Source of the DNA: Chrysoporthe austroafricana
Taxonomy: Eukaryota; Ascomycota; Sordariomycetes; Diaporthales; Cryphonectriaceae
Reading direction: 5' to 3'
DNA length: 64,000 nucleotides
Assembly: GCA_001051155.2 (NCBI GenBank)
Contig: JYIP02000002.1
Location: 3,479,583-3,543,582, forward strand
A model generated the notes under the pieces. That model searched no databases. It was given only the letters and a program-made list of their open reading frames with translations, and was not told the DNA's origin. The position numbers were made by a program, and so were the translations under genes. Below are positions 23,740-32,628 of this stretch, piece after piece. The stretch's first letter is position 1. The number at the start of each line of letters is the position of its first letter.

Positions 23740-24569
23740 TCAGATCGAGGCCGGCGCCATGTCCCTCTTCCACCCCTTCGCCCTCATGCCCCCCTCGATC
23801 TTCTTCCAGATCGCCTCGACCACCTCCCGGTCCCGGAAGCGGCTGGCGTCCGCCCCGGGCGCGCCCGGCTCCCGCCACTTGTCCACCGCGAACGACTGCA
23901 CGCGGTGGCCCCAGTTGCGCACGTTGTCCGGGGGCTGCTCGCCGCGCCAGCCGACGTGGATGCCCAGCACGTGCCGGAACAGCTCCTCGGGCCGCGGCCA
24001 CTTGTAGTTCTTGAACTGCCAGGCCTGGCCCGTCGTGAAGACGGCCACCACGCGGTTCCAGTACTCGGGCTTGAACTGCTCCACGCTCTCGACCAGGATG
24101 AACCGCATCGGTCGGCTGGGGTCGATCTCGCGCATCAGGTGCGTGATGTGGATCATGGACGAGTCGTAGTCGGCCTTGAACGGCTCGTACCTGGACTCCT
24201 CGAGGAACGAGCGGGCGTTCGAGAGGCGGATCAGGGAGGAGGCCGACGGCGAGAGGAGGATGATGGGGTGGACGGCGCGGGACGGCTTCTGGTTGAGAGA
24301 GAGCTGCGGGTTGTTGGTGGGTGCACCTGTCGGGTGCGCGGCCTTCCTGCTCATGAAGATGATGGCGTTCTTGCGCACTCCTGCGAAGTCCTGTGGGGGG
24401 TACCTGTCAGCATGAAGGTCCACGAAGCGAGACGCCAGTCGGGTCGGGGGGGGGCGGGGGGGGGGGGCGGGGGCGCGCGGGTACACTCACAACAAGCTTG
24501 GTCCCCCCGGGTATGGGGTTGGGGTCCCCACTCTTCCGTCCCCCACCTAAGGCACCCGGCNGGGGGGGG

Positions 24570-24601
<32 letters not shown>

Positions 24602-25205
24602 GGGAGCGCGCAGGTACACTCACAACAAGCTTCGTCCCCCTGAGTATGGAGTTGCGGTCGCCCATCTTCCGCTCTCCAGCGTAGATGACCTGCAGCCTCG
24701 GGTCGAGCGGGCCCCTCCCTGACCTCGCCGCGGCGGCAGCAGGCGCGGACGAGCTCTTCAGCGCCTCGGCCGCGGCCGACCCGACCTCCTTCTCACCGGG
24801 CAGCGGCTTGATGTACTCGCTCTCGCCGCCGCCCTCGATCCACGTGATCAGGTTGACGCGCTCGACGAACGTCAGCTTGTGGACGGTGGCGCCGGACCCG
24901 GACGCGGCCAGCTGCTCGTTGAGCTGCGTCGCCGCCGCATTGTACTCGGGGATGAGCAGGTCGCGGTTCACCCAGGCGAAGTAGATGGAGCGCAGGTCGA
25001 CGGGGACCTTGAACTCGTTGACGGTGAAGCGTGTCGGCGTCTCGAGGGGGAGGACGGTGGGTTGCGGGTGGACGAGGCGCAGCTGTGTTGCGGTCGAGAG
25101 GGATGTCTCCTCGGTCGAGTCTGGCGATGCGACGGGGACCATGGGCTGCTCTGCGGCGATTGACTGCCGCAGGAGCAGCAGGGCATCTTGCTCGGCCGCC
25201 GACAT
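23740..25205 (-). CDS. CDC73: Cdc73, Paf1 complex subunit
   Basis: Two exons, 25205-24624 (194 codons) and 24390-23740 (216 codons plus stop), joined in phase 0; the product is 410 aa, close to yeast Cdc73 (393). The N-terminal part shows the Cdc73 hallmarks DALLLLRQSI, DLRSIYFAW, IPEYNAAATQLNEQL and FVERVNLITWIEG. The C-terminal exon is the Ras-like fold domain, with HPIILLSPSASSLI, FILVESVEQFKPEYWNRVV and FTTGQAWQFKNYKW. The Paf1 complex travels with RNA polymerase II and supports elongation and histone H2B/H3 modification (family knowledge). The assembled 233-bp intron contains an N (24561), a C/G homopolymer and a degraded second copy of the exon-1 end, so its true length is unknown; the splice ends themselves (GTGAGT, CCACAG) look sound. 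Confidence 0.93.
24475..24623. other. Single-N gap inside the CDC73 intron with duplicated exon end
   Basis: Positions 24480-24545 are a degraded, G/C-shifted copy of 24613-24670 (the end of exon 1 plus the donor), on the other side of a long G run and an N at 24561. This fits low-quality reads placed beside an unresolved homopolymer, not a real duplication. Confidence 0.75.
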
Positions 25206-26114
25206 GGTCGCGATCGGTCGACCGAATCAGCTTTGATCTCAGCACGCTGTCGGGTCTGTTGTGGCGGTGGGGAGACCGGATCGCGGCTTCAGGTTCTTGC
25301 AGGGCTGGATGGAGGGTTGGGCTTAGGGAAGGCGGATCAAGGTTGGAGGTCAAGTTGCGACAGGGGCCGTGCTAGCTGGCCCATGAACTACTGACTACTG
25401 TACTTAGTACAATGAACCCCAGCCGCCCCCCCCCCCCGCAGCCAAAAAAAAATAAGAAAAAAGAAAAAAAGGAGGAGGAAAGAAGGGAAAAAGACAGCAA
25501 AGGCCCCAGTCCTAGAACGGAATTCTGGACTGCGAACCACCACCTACCAGATATCCTCTGCCCCGGGCCGAGAAGGCTCTCGGGCGCTCTGCTGGCGCGA
25601 CCTTGAGCGCGAGCCCGGTCCCGTGCTTATCTTTGCCGCACGTTCTGTTGGCAGCAGGTCACGCCTGACGCTATCCCCATGCAGCTGGTAGCAATCCGCT
25701 TCACCAGGTGCTGGGCGACCTGGGAAGCTGCTCAGATGTACAAGAAGTCTATTATCGCAACATTACGACCCGGCGAGGGGACGGCTGTACACGATCGAGG
25801 CTGAGACTCGCCCGTCAGGTGCCAGGTCGGGTCAGTCGCCGCACGAGCACTGCGCGGTCTTGAAGTAGCAGAAAGCCGGACAGAAATAGCGGTATTGAGA
25901 GCGACAACGTGCAAGACTCATCGGAGGGTGCTACTTATAATACAGAGGAGGTCGAGCTTCACCACGAGCACTGCGGGTCACTTTCGTTGGACGGGAGAGC
26001 CTCTCATAATTGACTAGAGGATTTTGCGGATACGCAGGAGACTCGCTCTCGAGTCGGTGGCCTAGAATATGCAAGACAGAGATTCAATCTGACGGGGTTC
26101 AATGCGGTATCCCA
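25206..26114. other. Intergenic DNA with the CDC73 promoter
   Basis: About 0.9 kb between the CDC73 start and the ORC4 stop. It includes a purine-rich A/G tract at 25441-25500. No gene or recognisable element beyond that. Confidence 0.55.
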
Positions 26115-28577
26115 TCATATCTCCTTGCACCACCTAGCAAGGATCGCATTCAACTTGACCGCGGCCGGGATCTCCTCCAGAGTCACGTCGACCCTCCACA
26201 TCCTTCCCTCGATGCCCCCATGCCGGCCTCCCATTCCGGTGGGAAGAAGCAGCCCTAGCGAGACGAGTCGCTCCCACGACATCTCGGCGACGCCCCGGCC
26301 CCAGACTCGTACACCTCCGCCCAGAGCAAGCATGCCCGCCGCAGACGACTGCACACGCTGCCTCCCGATCAGTGTCGTGTACTCGCCGTAGGCCATGGCG
26401 AAGTTCACAGTGTCCATGTGAGCCACGATATCGAGGCGGGCTGCGGAGATGAGAAGCGACAGATCTAGATCCGACAGGGACTCGAGCAGATGAAGCTTCG
26501 AGTCCGGCGGATCGTTGCCAAGAGCCGGAGTGAATCGCAAGGATAGGTTCGTGGGTGAGAGACTCGCTAGTGGCAGCACACAGCTTCCCAGAAACGCCGG
26601 CACAGATTTGCTGCTGTAATAGTAGTACTCGATGTGGTCCTTGAATGCCTCTTCCTTGTAGAGCGCATCGATCTTCGTGGTCCAGTAGTTATGGAACTTG
26701 GTAAAACCCTTGACAGATACATCAAGGCCCTCCGATTTAGCGTCCTCGTCATCAACCACGAGGCCCTGCTTGCATACATTCCAATAGGTAGAGAAAGTCT
26801 TGGGGAGGGACATGTACACATAGCGATGACTGAAGCGACTTTTCACCCGCTTCTCAAGGCTCTCCACCACATCGATCCTATTGGTGAGACCCAACACCGC
26901 GATGGGCGCCTTCCTTGCTTGCGCAATATCGAACAGGTTGTACAAAAGGGTCTGCCTGGCATGAGTCGCAAATAGGTCAAACTCGTCAATGATGAAGACC
27001 ACTGATTTGGAGGTAACACCTTCTTGAGCCTCTGCGATCTCTGATGGATGAGACAAGAGCGCAAGGAGCGATGCTAGTGTATCGGCGTAGTTGTTGGTCT
27101 TGCCGATTAGATCGTCGTCCACTTCCATCTCCTTGCCCAGCTGTCGCCAGATGTCTTTCAGCGCCAATTTGTCGTCAGTGTGTATGAAGCCGTTGAGCCG
27201 GACAACATGAAACTCATTCCTGTGCTCCAGACTAAGGTCGGAGAGCACCGAGTCCACCATAGTCGTCTTTCCGCAGCCTCGGGCGCCAATGACGAGCATG
27301 GAGTTTCCTTCGCCGGCTAGGATGGTCTGCTCCACAAGCTGGAGCGTTTTGTCGTAGGCTTCGTCCTGGCCAAGCAACTTGATTCGGCGCCTGCCAGTAC
27401 ATCGGTCTAGCAGGACTCGTTGCAAGGAACGTAAGTGTTGCTCGAAGTTGTCAATATCGGGCACATCCTCGACTGCCGTGATCGATGTCCTTTTGTCCAA
27501 CACAACAGCGCCACCAGATGCGTCTTGAGAACAGGCCTTGCACAGCCAGTCACCCTTCGGGATTTTGGCAACACCGTAACACTTCTGGTGCACGGCCATA
27601 TCGCAGCTGTCGCAAAACAATATCTCATTGGGCGGCTTCGAGTCCGGCTTAGAGCATATCATGCAGAGCTCATCATCCTCTTCTTCCTCCTCAGCCTCTT
27701 CTGCATTCTCGAGGGGCTTGTTTTCTTTGCCTGATGGCCGCGTCTTCGGCGATGGTTTCGATTTGACTGGCTTGTTCGGCAGATCAGAGAAGTAGATTTC
27801 GTCGGCATTGCTATTGGTCGTAGGCTCGTCGAAAGCCACACTCTTGGCATTTCGCTCGCTAAGCCTCCTGCTAGGAGTGAGGATGCCTTTGATTTTGGGT
27901 ATAGCACCGTTTGTCGCGGCGAAGGGTTTTCCTTTGTCTGACTTCGCAGCTGTCGGTGTGAGCACGTCTTCAGCGTCTGAGGACTCTCCGCCTTCACCTC
28001 GCTCGGTCTCTGAAACGGTGCCCTCAGTCGTTTCGTCGTCAAGGTGGCCTCTCCGCCTAGACGTCACTCGCCCAGAGGCTGTGTTCCCAAGTGCAGAAGG
28101 CTCTGGCTTCCTCTTTATGACATTTTTCTTCGCTGAGCTCAATGCAGATTTCGGGTTTGTCGAATATGCTTTATCAGCCAAGCGGCCACCTCGTGTTTTC
28201 CTGGACGGAGTCTGCGCGGGGCTGTCCTCCCCGTCCGAGCCAGGAAAATCATAGACGCCGCCGATATCGCCATTCGATCGTTTTGCGGAAGTCGCGGACG
28301 ATTTGCGTGTTCCTATCTTTGCCTGCGCTGCCTGCCTTTCTTCGTCCGAATCAGGTATTGTCTGATCGGTAGGACGCCTGGACTTGGTAATGGCGCGAGT
28401 AGTGGAGCCAAAAACATTTGATTCAACAGAGGATGGAGATCTCAAGGAGCTAGTAGTCGTGCGCTTAGTCGCAGTAGAGGGGCCTAGTCGGGCCTTCTTG
28501 GAGGATGGGCTCCGGCCTGCTTCGTCTTTGCGAGGGCGGCCGCGCTTTCTGCTGCCAGGAGTCGCATTAGGGGCCAT
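26115..28577 (-). CDS. ORC4: Origin recognition complex subunit 4 with AT-hook and PHD finger
   Basis: A single exon of 820 aa. An AT-hook core (RKRGRPRK, about residue 10-17) opens a long basic, Ser-rich, probably disordered region. A C4HC3 PHD finger follows, with Cys305, 308, 322, 325, His330, Cys333, 346 and 349, and the conserved Trp344. The AAA+ ATPase part starts near 390 (LLDRCTGRRRIKLLGQDEAY), with Walker A GARGCGKTT at 431-439 and Walker B FIIDEFD near 528-534, then the winged-helix C-terminal part typical of ORC4. ORC binds replication origins and loads MCM helicase in the nucleus (family knowledge). Yeast and human ORC4 are much shorter and lack the N-terminal modules; AT-hooks in ORC4 are known from fission yeast. 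The PHD finger suggests recognition of a histone tail (inference). Confidence 0.92.
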   Translation of the reverse strand: MAPNATPGSRKRGRPRKDEAGRSPSSKKARLGPSTATKRTTTSSLRSPSSVESNVFGSTTRAITKSRRPTDQTIPDSDEERQAAQAKIGTRKSSATSAKRSNGDIGGVYDFPGSDGEDSPAQTPSRKTRGGRLADKAYSTNPKSALSSAKKNVIKRKPEPSALGNTASGRVTSRRRGHLDDETTEGTVSETERGEGGESSDAEDVLTPTAAKSDKGKPFAATNGAIPKIKGILTPSRRLSERNAKSVAFDEPTTNSNADEIYFSDLPNKPVKSKPSPKTRPSGKENKPLENAEEAEEEEEDDELCMICSKPDSKPPNEILFCDSCDMAVHQKCYGVAKIPKGDWLCKACSQDASGGAVVLDKRTSITAVEDVPDIDNFEQHLRSLQRVLLDRCTGRRRIKLLGQDEAYDKTLQLVEQTILAGEGNSMLVIGARGCGKTTMVDSVLSDLSLEHRNEFHVVRLNGFIHTDDKLALKDIWRQLGKEMEVDDDLIGKTNNYADTLASLLALLSHPSEIAEAQEGVTSKSVVFIIDEFDLFATHARQTLLYNLFDIAQARKAPIAVLGLTNRIDVVESLEKRVKSRFSHRYVYMSLPKTFSTYWNVCKQGLVVDDEDAKSEGLDVSVKGFTKFHNYWTTKIDALYKEEAFKDHIEYYYYSSKSVPAFLGSCVLPLASLSPTNLSLRFTPALGNDPPDSKLHLLESLSDLDLSLLISAARLDIVAHMDTVNFAMAYGEYTTLIGRQRVQSSAAGMLALGGGVRVWGRGVAEMSWERLVSLGLLLPTGMGGRHGGIEGRMWRVDVTLEEIPAAVKLNAILARWCKEI

Positions 28578-28665
28578 TGCTCGCGACGACAGTTCGGATT
28601 AGGAGGTGAGGCAGAGCTAGAACGCTGACGAGCAGAAGGGTATATGCAACAGCAAAGAGTCAATC

Positions 28666-28780
28666 TAAATGTGGCGTCGAGGCATGATGTGAGGTTAGGA
28701 GTCGGGAGGTTGACGCGCCTCAGCTAGCAAGGCGCGTCGGGAACCTGACGCGAGGTTTTAATTGAGTTGAGCCACATTTA
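28666..28780. repeat. Imperfect inverted repeat, about 115 bp
   Basis: The outer arms TAAATGTGGC (28666-28675) and GCCACATTTA (28771-28780) are perfect complements. An inner pair, GGTT-GACGCGCC and GGCGCGTCGGGAACC, is complementary apart from a 3-nt bulge. The middle is not symmetrical. It could be a small MITE-like remnant or a regulatory palindrome. Confidence 0.6.
28712..28752 (-). promoter_or_regulatory. Cluster of three GACGCG (MCB-like) elements upstream of ORC4
   Basis: GACGCG occurs at 28712-28717 and 28747-28752 and, on the other strand, at 28733-28738. All lie 135-176 bp upstream of the ORC4 start codon. ACGCG-core elements bind the MBF (Swi6-Mbp1/Cdc10) G1/S factor in fungi (established knowledge). 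Their use here is inferred from spacing and from the replication role of the gene. Confidence 0.5.
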
Positions 28781-28939
28781 TTGTGGCGCAGGAAGTATCC
28801 TTAAAGCCCCCCCCCCCAAAAAAAACCCCCCCTTTGGTAGTTAAAAGAGAGTGCGATTACAGAATATAGAAAGTCACCAATATATCATCAAGAGTTCTTT
28901 AATTCTTAGATTTCTTGGACTTGAAGGGAATAAACCTTG

Positions 28940-29230
28940 GATGTTCTTCGGCTAATGTAAACCAGCAATTGCGGTGAAAATCACATCGCCTTGCTCTCTG
29001 CTTGATCCAACCCACTACATTGAAGCCTCATACCTTGGCATCATTCTGCAAGATATCACCCCCTCCTATGATGCCTCGGTCACTCTCTTCTGGCAGAGAT
29101 TGATCAAGTGATGTGCCTCTACTGCTCAGCGAGGAGCAGGGCGCCATTCCTTCGTGATGTACTACTAGAAATTCTGTGCCTCCCCAAAGAGGAAGCGCAA
29201 GTTTAGCAGCCTGACAGACAGCAAATATCC
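28940..29230 (+). mobile_element. Possible degenerate LINE reverse-transcriptase fragment
   Basis: The plus-strand frame from 29016 reads YIEASYLGIILQ, then a Tyr-Asp and FWQRLIK, then a stop (29109) and GAGRHSFV before another stop. The YLGI-x-L motif followed by a W-x-R-L helix and a GRHS/GRHLS-like segment resembles the region just after the catalytic domain of fungal non-LTR retrotransposons (family knowledge). The frame is broken by stops, and the stretch is more AT-rich than its neighbours. Recognition is tentative. Confidence 0.35.
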
Positions 29231-29366
29231 TTTAACGCCGCTCTCATGCCGCTATACACACTGCAACACCCCTTCTCTTGACCCCTTCAGGACCTGGCGA
29301 TGATGCGGGATTTCCACGTTTGATGCGGGTATCGCTTAAAGGACCATCATTCCACTTGCATCAAGT

Positions 29367-30972
29367 TCAATCCACCTGCATTGTATCGTCACCATCGAAT
29401 GCTTGACCCTGCGGCTCAACAGGCACACCTCTGCCACGACCTGCAATCAGTTCCCTCCTGATCTCTGGCCCGATAGCCGAGTGACCGTGTGTGAGCAGCA
29501 AGTCCAGCAAAGCCTTTGAGAAAGTTAGCATGTAGCCAAATCAGCATGGGAGCAATCATCAAGATGGCCTACCTCTCGCTGGTCCTCGTTGATATCATTT
29601 CGATATCTTTGCGCGAAGCTCAGCAGACACTGGTGCCATAGGACCGGCAGCTGCCGCCCGATCTTATCCCAAGAAGGCCGGTCCATCGCCTCGGCCTCCT
29701 TGACGGCGGCAGGGTCAACCGATCGGAAGCGCAGGAAGAAGAACACCAAGGCATCGATGACTTGGTACGGCAGCGCTAGGCCCTTGTCGAGCAACGTCTT
29801 GATGAACACGTTCGTACTGGCTGCGGACTCGCCATTTGAAGCCTGCTGGGCAGCCAGATCGCATAGACCCTTCAGCCCGGCTGCGGAGTGCAGGACAGGT
29901 ATCGACACGCGCGCCATGACGGAGGACACAATGTGGGCCTCGCGCAGCGTACATGTGCCGGACTCGATCATTGCGAACAGGACGCCCTTGAAGAAAGCAG
30001 AAGGCTTGTACAGACTCTTCTTGAGGGAGTTGTACAGGTGGACGTTGAGCTTCTTGTTCTCGTAGATGTCGTCCCGGACCCGAGGCAGCACGACCATCTC
30101 GAGCCACCGCTGGACCACCGCGGGTTTTGAGGATGTGAAGATTCTGGTGACGGCGAAAATGGCATTGGGTGTCCAGTTCTCAGGCTGAGCGACTTCGATG
30201 ATTCTCTCCCAGTTAGGTACTGTGGGCAGGATCTTGATTGGTTTCGGTAGGGGCCCGCTCTTCCATCTACTCAGAATCATGCCGCACCTGTGAAAGGTGT
30301 TAGTACCTATCTCACATGAGAGCACAGGAGGACAATGAAGGCGACGTACTTTGCATAGACCTCAATGACCTTCGGAGGCAAATCTTCCTCGGGGAAGTCG
30401 TCCATACCACCCATTTCTTGCCGCTGCCCTCCACTTGATTCGAAGGCCTGGATTCTCTCCATTATCAGATCGGCCAGGTTGGTGCCTCCTTGCTGCTGTC
30501 CTTCGCTGGCGTCAGGTTTCCTATCCCAGAAGCCATGCTTCAACAACGGGTCCTCCTCCTCGTCGGCGGACCAGAACTTATTGAACGTCGCCAGGTCCTC
30601 GGGTGCTATATCGGCCTCGTCTAGTTCGATCTCCTCCTCCTCCTCATCGCCCCATGCCTCGTCATCGTCATCTACATCTCCGCCCTGCTCTTGCTCACCC
30701 GGCGCAAACCTCGAGTCAATGTCGAATGCGCTCTTCTGTGGTTCTGCGGCGGCCTTGCTCTCCTCGTCCTCGTCAGCAAGCTCTCGGCCGAGCTGCAGGA
30801 TGGCTGCCGACTGCTTCGAGTTGACGTAGTGCTCCTCATCTTTCTCGACCTTCGACTTGGGTTTTTTTCCCGGCTTGCCTGACCGCAGGATGCCGCTGCC
30901 ACCGAGGATGTCGGACTCGAGAGGGTTGTGGCGCCGACCGTCTCGCGACGTCGGAGTGCTGGCCTTCGGCAT
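29367..30972 (-). CDS. ENP1: Bystin/Enp1, 40S ribosome assembly factor
   Basis: Three exons, 30972-30350, 30287-29573 and 29513-29367, with 62- and 59-bp introns; the product is 494 aa (yeast Enp1 is 483). The N-terminal third is charged, with an acidic run DDDDEAWGDEEEEEIELDEA. The bystin domain follows, including LPKPIKILPTVPNWE, NAIFAVTRIFTSS, LYNSLKKSLYKPSAFFKGVLF and LALPYQVIDALVFFFLRF. Bystin/Enp1 acts in the nucleolus on pre-40S particles for 18S rRNA processing and export (family knowledge). The start MPKAST at 30972 was preferred over an in-frame ATG at 31086, because bystins open with this short basic N-terminus. The C-terminal exon ends in DGDDTMQVD. The gene is divergent from HGH1. 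Confidence 0.95.
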
Positions 30973-31340
30973 GATTCCTGTGCGCGCGCGCTCTGCAATA
31001 GCTGAGTCGATGTGAATTCTAGGAGCGCAGTGGAGAAAGGCTGTCTGATGGAGGTACGGGGAGTTGGATCTTGTCCCGAATTCCACGACTTTTCTGCTGA
31101 CCGACTAGAGTTCTGCCGCTGGAAATAATTTGGCTCTGGGCTTATCGATAAGCCCCGCCGCAGTGGTGAAATTTTGACCTCAATTGAAGCGTCGTCCAAG
31201 AAAGTGCCCCACTAATCACATGCAGACCCCAGAAAGTCATCAAAACTTACACAGCAGCCCGGGTCTTCATCATTGGGTATTCGACACTCCAGTTTCATCT
31301 TGTTCTTTTTACTCTCTTTCTGTCTTCCCAGACCTGCATC
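30973..31340. promoter_or_regulatory. Divergent promoter of bystin and HGH1
   Basis: 368 bp separates the two start codons. It holds a TGAAATTTTGA element near 31166, similar to the RRPE motif of yeast ribosome-biogenesis genes. The similarity is visible; its function is inferred. Confidence 0.45.
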
Positions 31341-32628
31341 ATGTCTACAGAGCTTGAAGAGGTTTGTGAATCTGTATAAGCTATCGAGATTGCACAGTGT
31401 CTGACGAAATACCAGCTCGTGGGCTTCATCGCCAGCCCAGACCCTCGAATCCGAGCAGTTGCTATTGAGAACCTAGTCCCGTATTCAGTATCACAACCCT
31501 CCATCTTCAAGATCAATGAGTTGTTACCGATCCGGAATCTCAAAGTCCTGGTACAGGACAGGCCAGTACGTGCTGTGGTCCACTGGCCTTCAGAACCCAG
31601 ACGCTAACGAGCTGCCAGCAAATCGCCCATCATGCCCTGACCATACTGGTGAACCTGGCCGCAGACGACGAGGTTCTCAAAACTCTGGCCTCAGATGACA
31701 AATTTCTTGACGTGATATTTGCACGCATAATGGTATGCCCCTTCCAAATATGTATACCAATGCGCAAGACCGTGGGCTTGATGGCGGCTCAAGGCCGAAC
31801 AGCTCGACTGATGCAAGGTTATATCTGCAGAACCCCTCTGAAACCAATGGGAATCTTTTTGCCATGCTGCTAGCAAATTTGGCAAAATGGGATGGACTCA
31901 AGAACATATTGGATCGGAAACAGAAGGCACCAGAGGCGCTCGGATCGAACGATGTCGTGATGAACCAGCTTGTCGATCTCTTCGTCAAGGGCGCGGAGGG
32001 AACCTACAACAAGGATGCGGATTACGACTACCTGGCGTATCTTTTTGCCGACCTGGCCAAGCACGCTGAAGTCAGGCAGTACTTCGTCACGAGGCAAGAG
32101 TACGACGATGTGATCCCGTTGACCAAGTTGAAAGTCTTCACAGAGCACAAATCTGATATTCGACGGAAAGGAGTGGCGAGCGCCATCAAGAATGTCGCCT
32201 TTGATGTGCCGTCGCATCCTGCTTTTCTCTCCGAAGACGAGATACACATCCTCCCGTATATCCTGCTGCCGATCATGGGAAGCGAAGACTACGACCCGGA
32301 AGAGATGATGGAGATGTTGCCGGAGCTGCAGCTGCTACCACCAGACAAGGAGCGGGAAACGAATCCAACGATCATCCAGACACACGTGGAGACGCTGATG
32401 ATTTTTACGACGACTAGAAAAGGCCGTGATCACATGCGGGATATCAAGGTGTATCCTGTTGTTCGGGAGACACATCTCCGTGTCAAAGACGAGGGCGTCC
32501 GAGTGGCTTGCGAGCGGCTGGTTCAGGTGCTGATGTTGGATGACGAGGTCGAGGAAGACAATGGGCCACGTGTGCAGGAACTGGACGATGACGAGGAGGA
32601 CGATGACGATAAGGTGGTTGAAGTCTGA
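31341..32628 (+). CDS. HGH1: HGH1 family protein, eEF2 folding cochaperone
   Basis: Four exons, 31341-31361, 31416-31565, 31619-31732 and 31831-32628, with introns of 54, 53 and 98 bp. All junctions are phase 0 and give 360 aa. The seven-residue first exon (MSTELEE) was identified because it restores the family N-terminus before LVGFIASPDP. The body is armadillo-like, with AENLVPYS-type, HALTILVNLA, FAMLLANLAKWD, YDYLAYLFADLAKH, PLTKLKVFTEHKS and LPYILLPIMG helices. The tail is acidic (DDDEEDDDDK). HGH1 in yeast works with TRiC/CCT and Hsp90 to fold translation elongation factor 2 (family knowledge). The assignment is strong. Confidence 0.93.

Noticed and set aside
24480..24560. Alternative donor and extra exon copy for CDC73
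   Set aside because: The copy is degraded toward G/C, contains a frame-breaking change and lies beside an N. The undamaged copy at 24613-24670 continues the protein.
30973..31086. Upstream in-frame ATG of bystin at 31086
   Set aside because: It would add 38 residues not typical of the family and would use most of the short divergent promoter as coding DNA.
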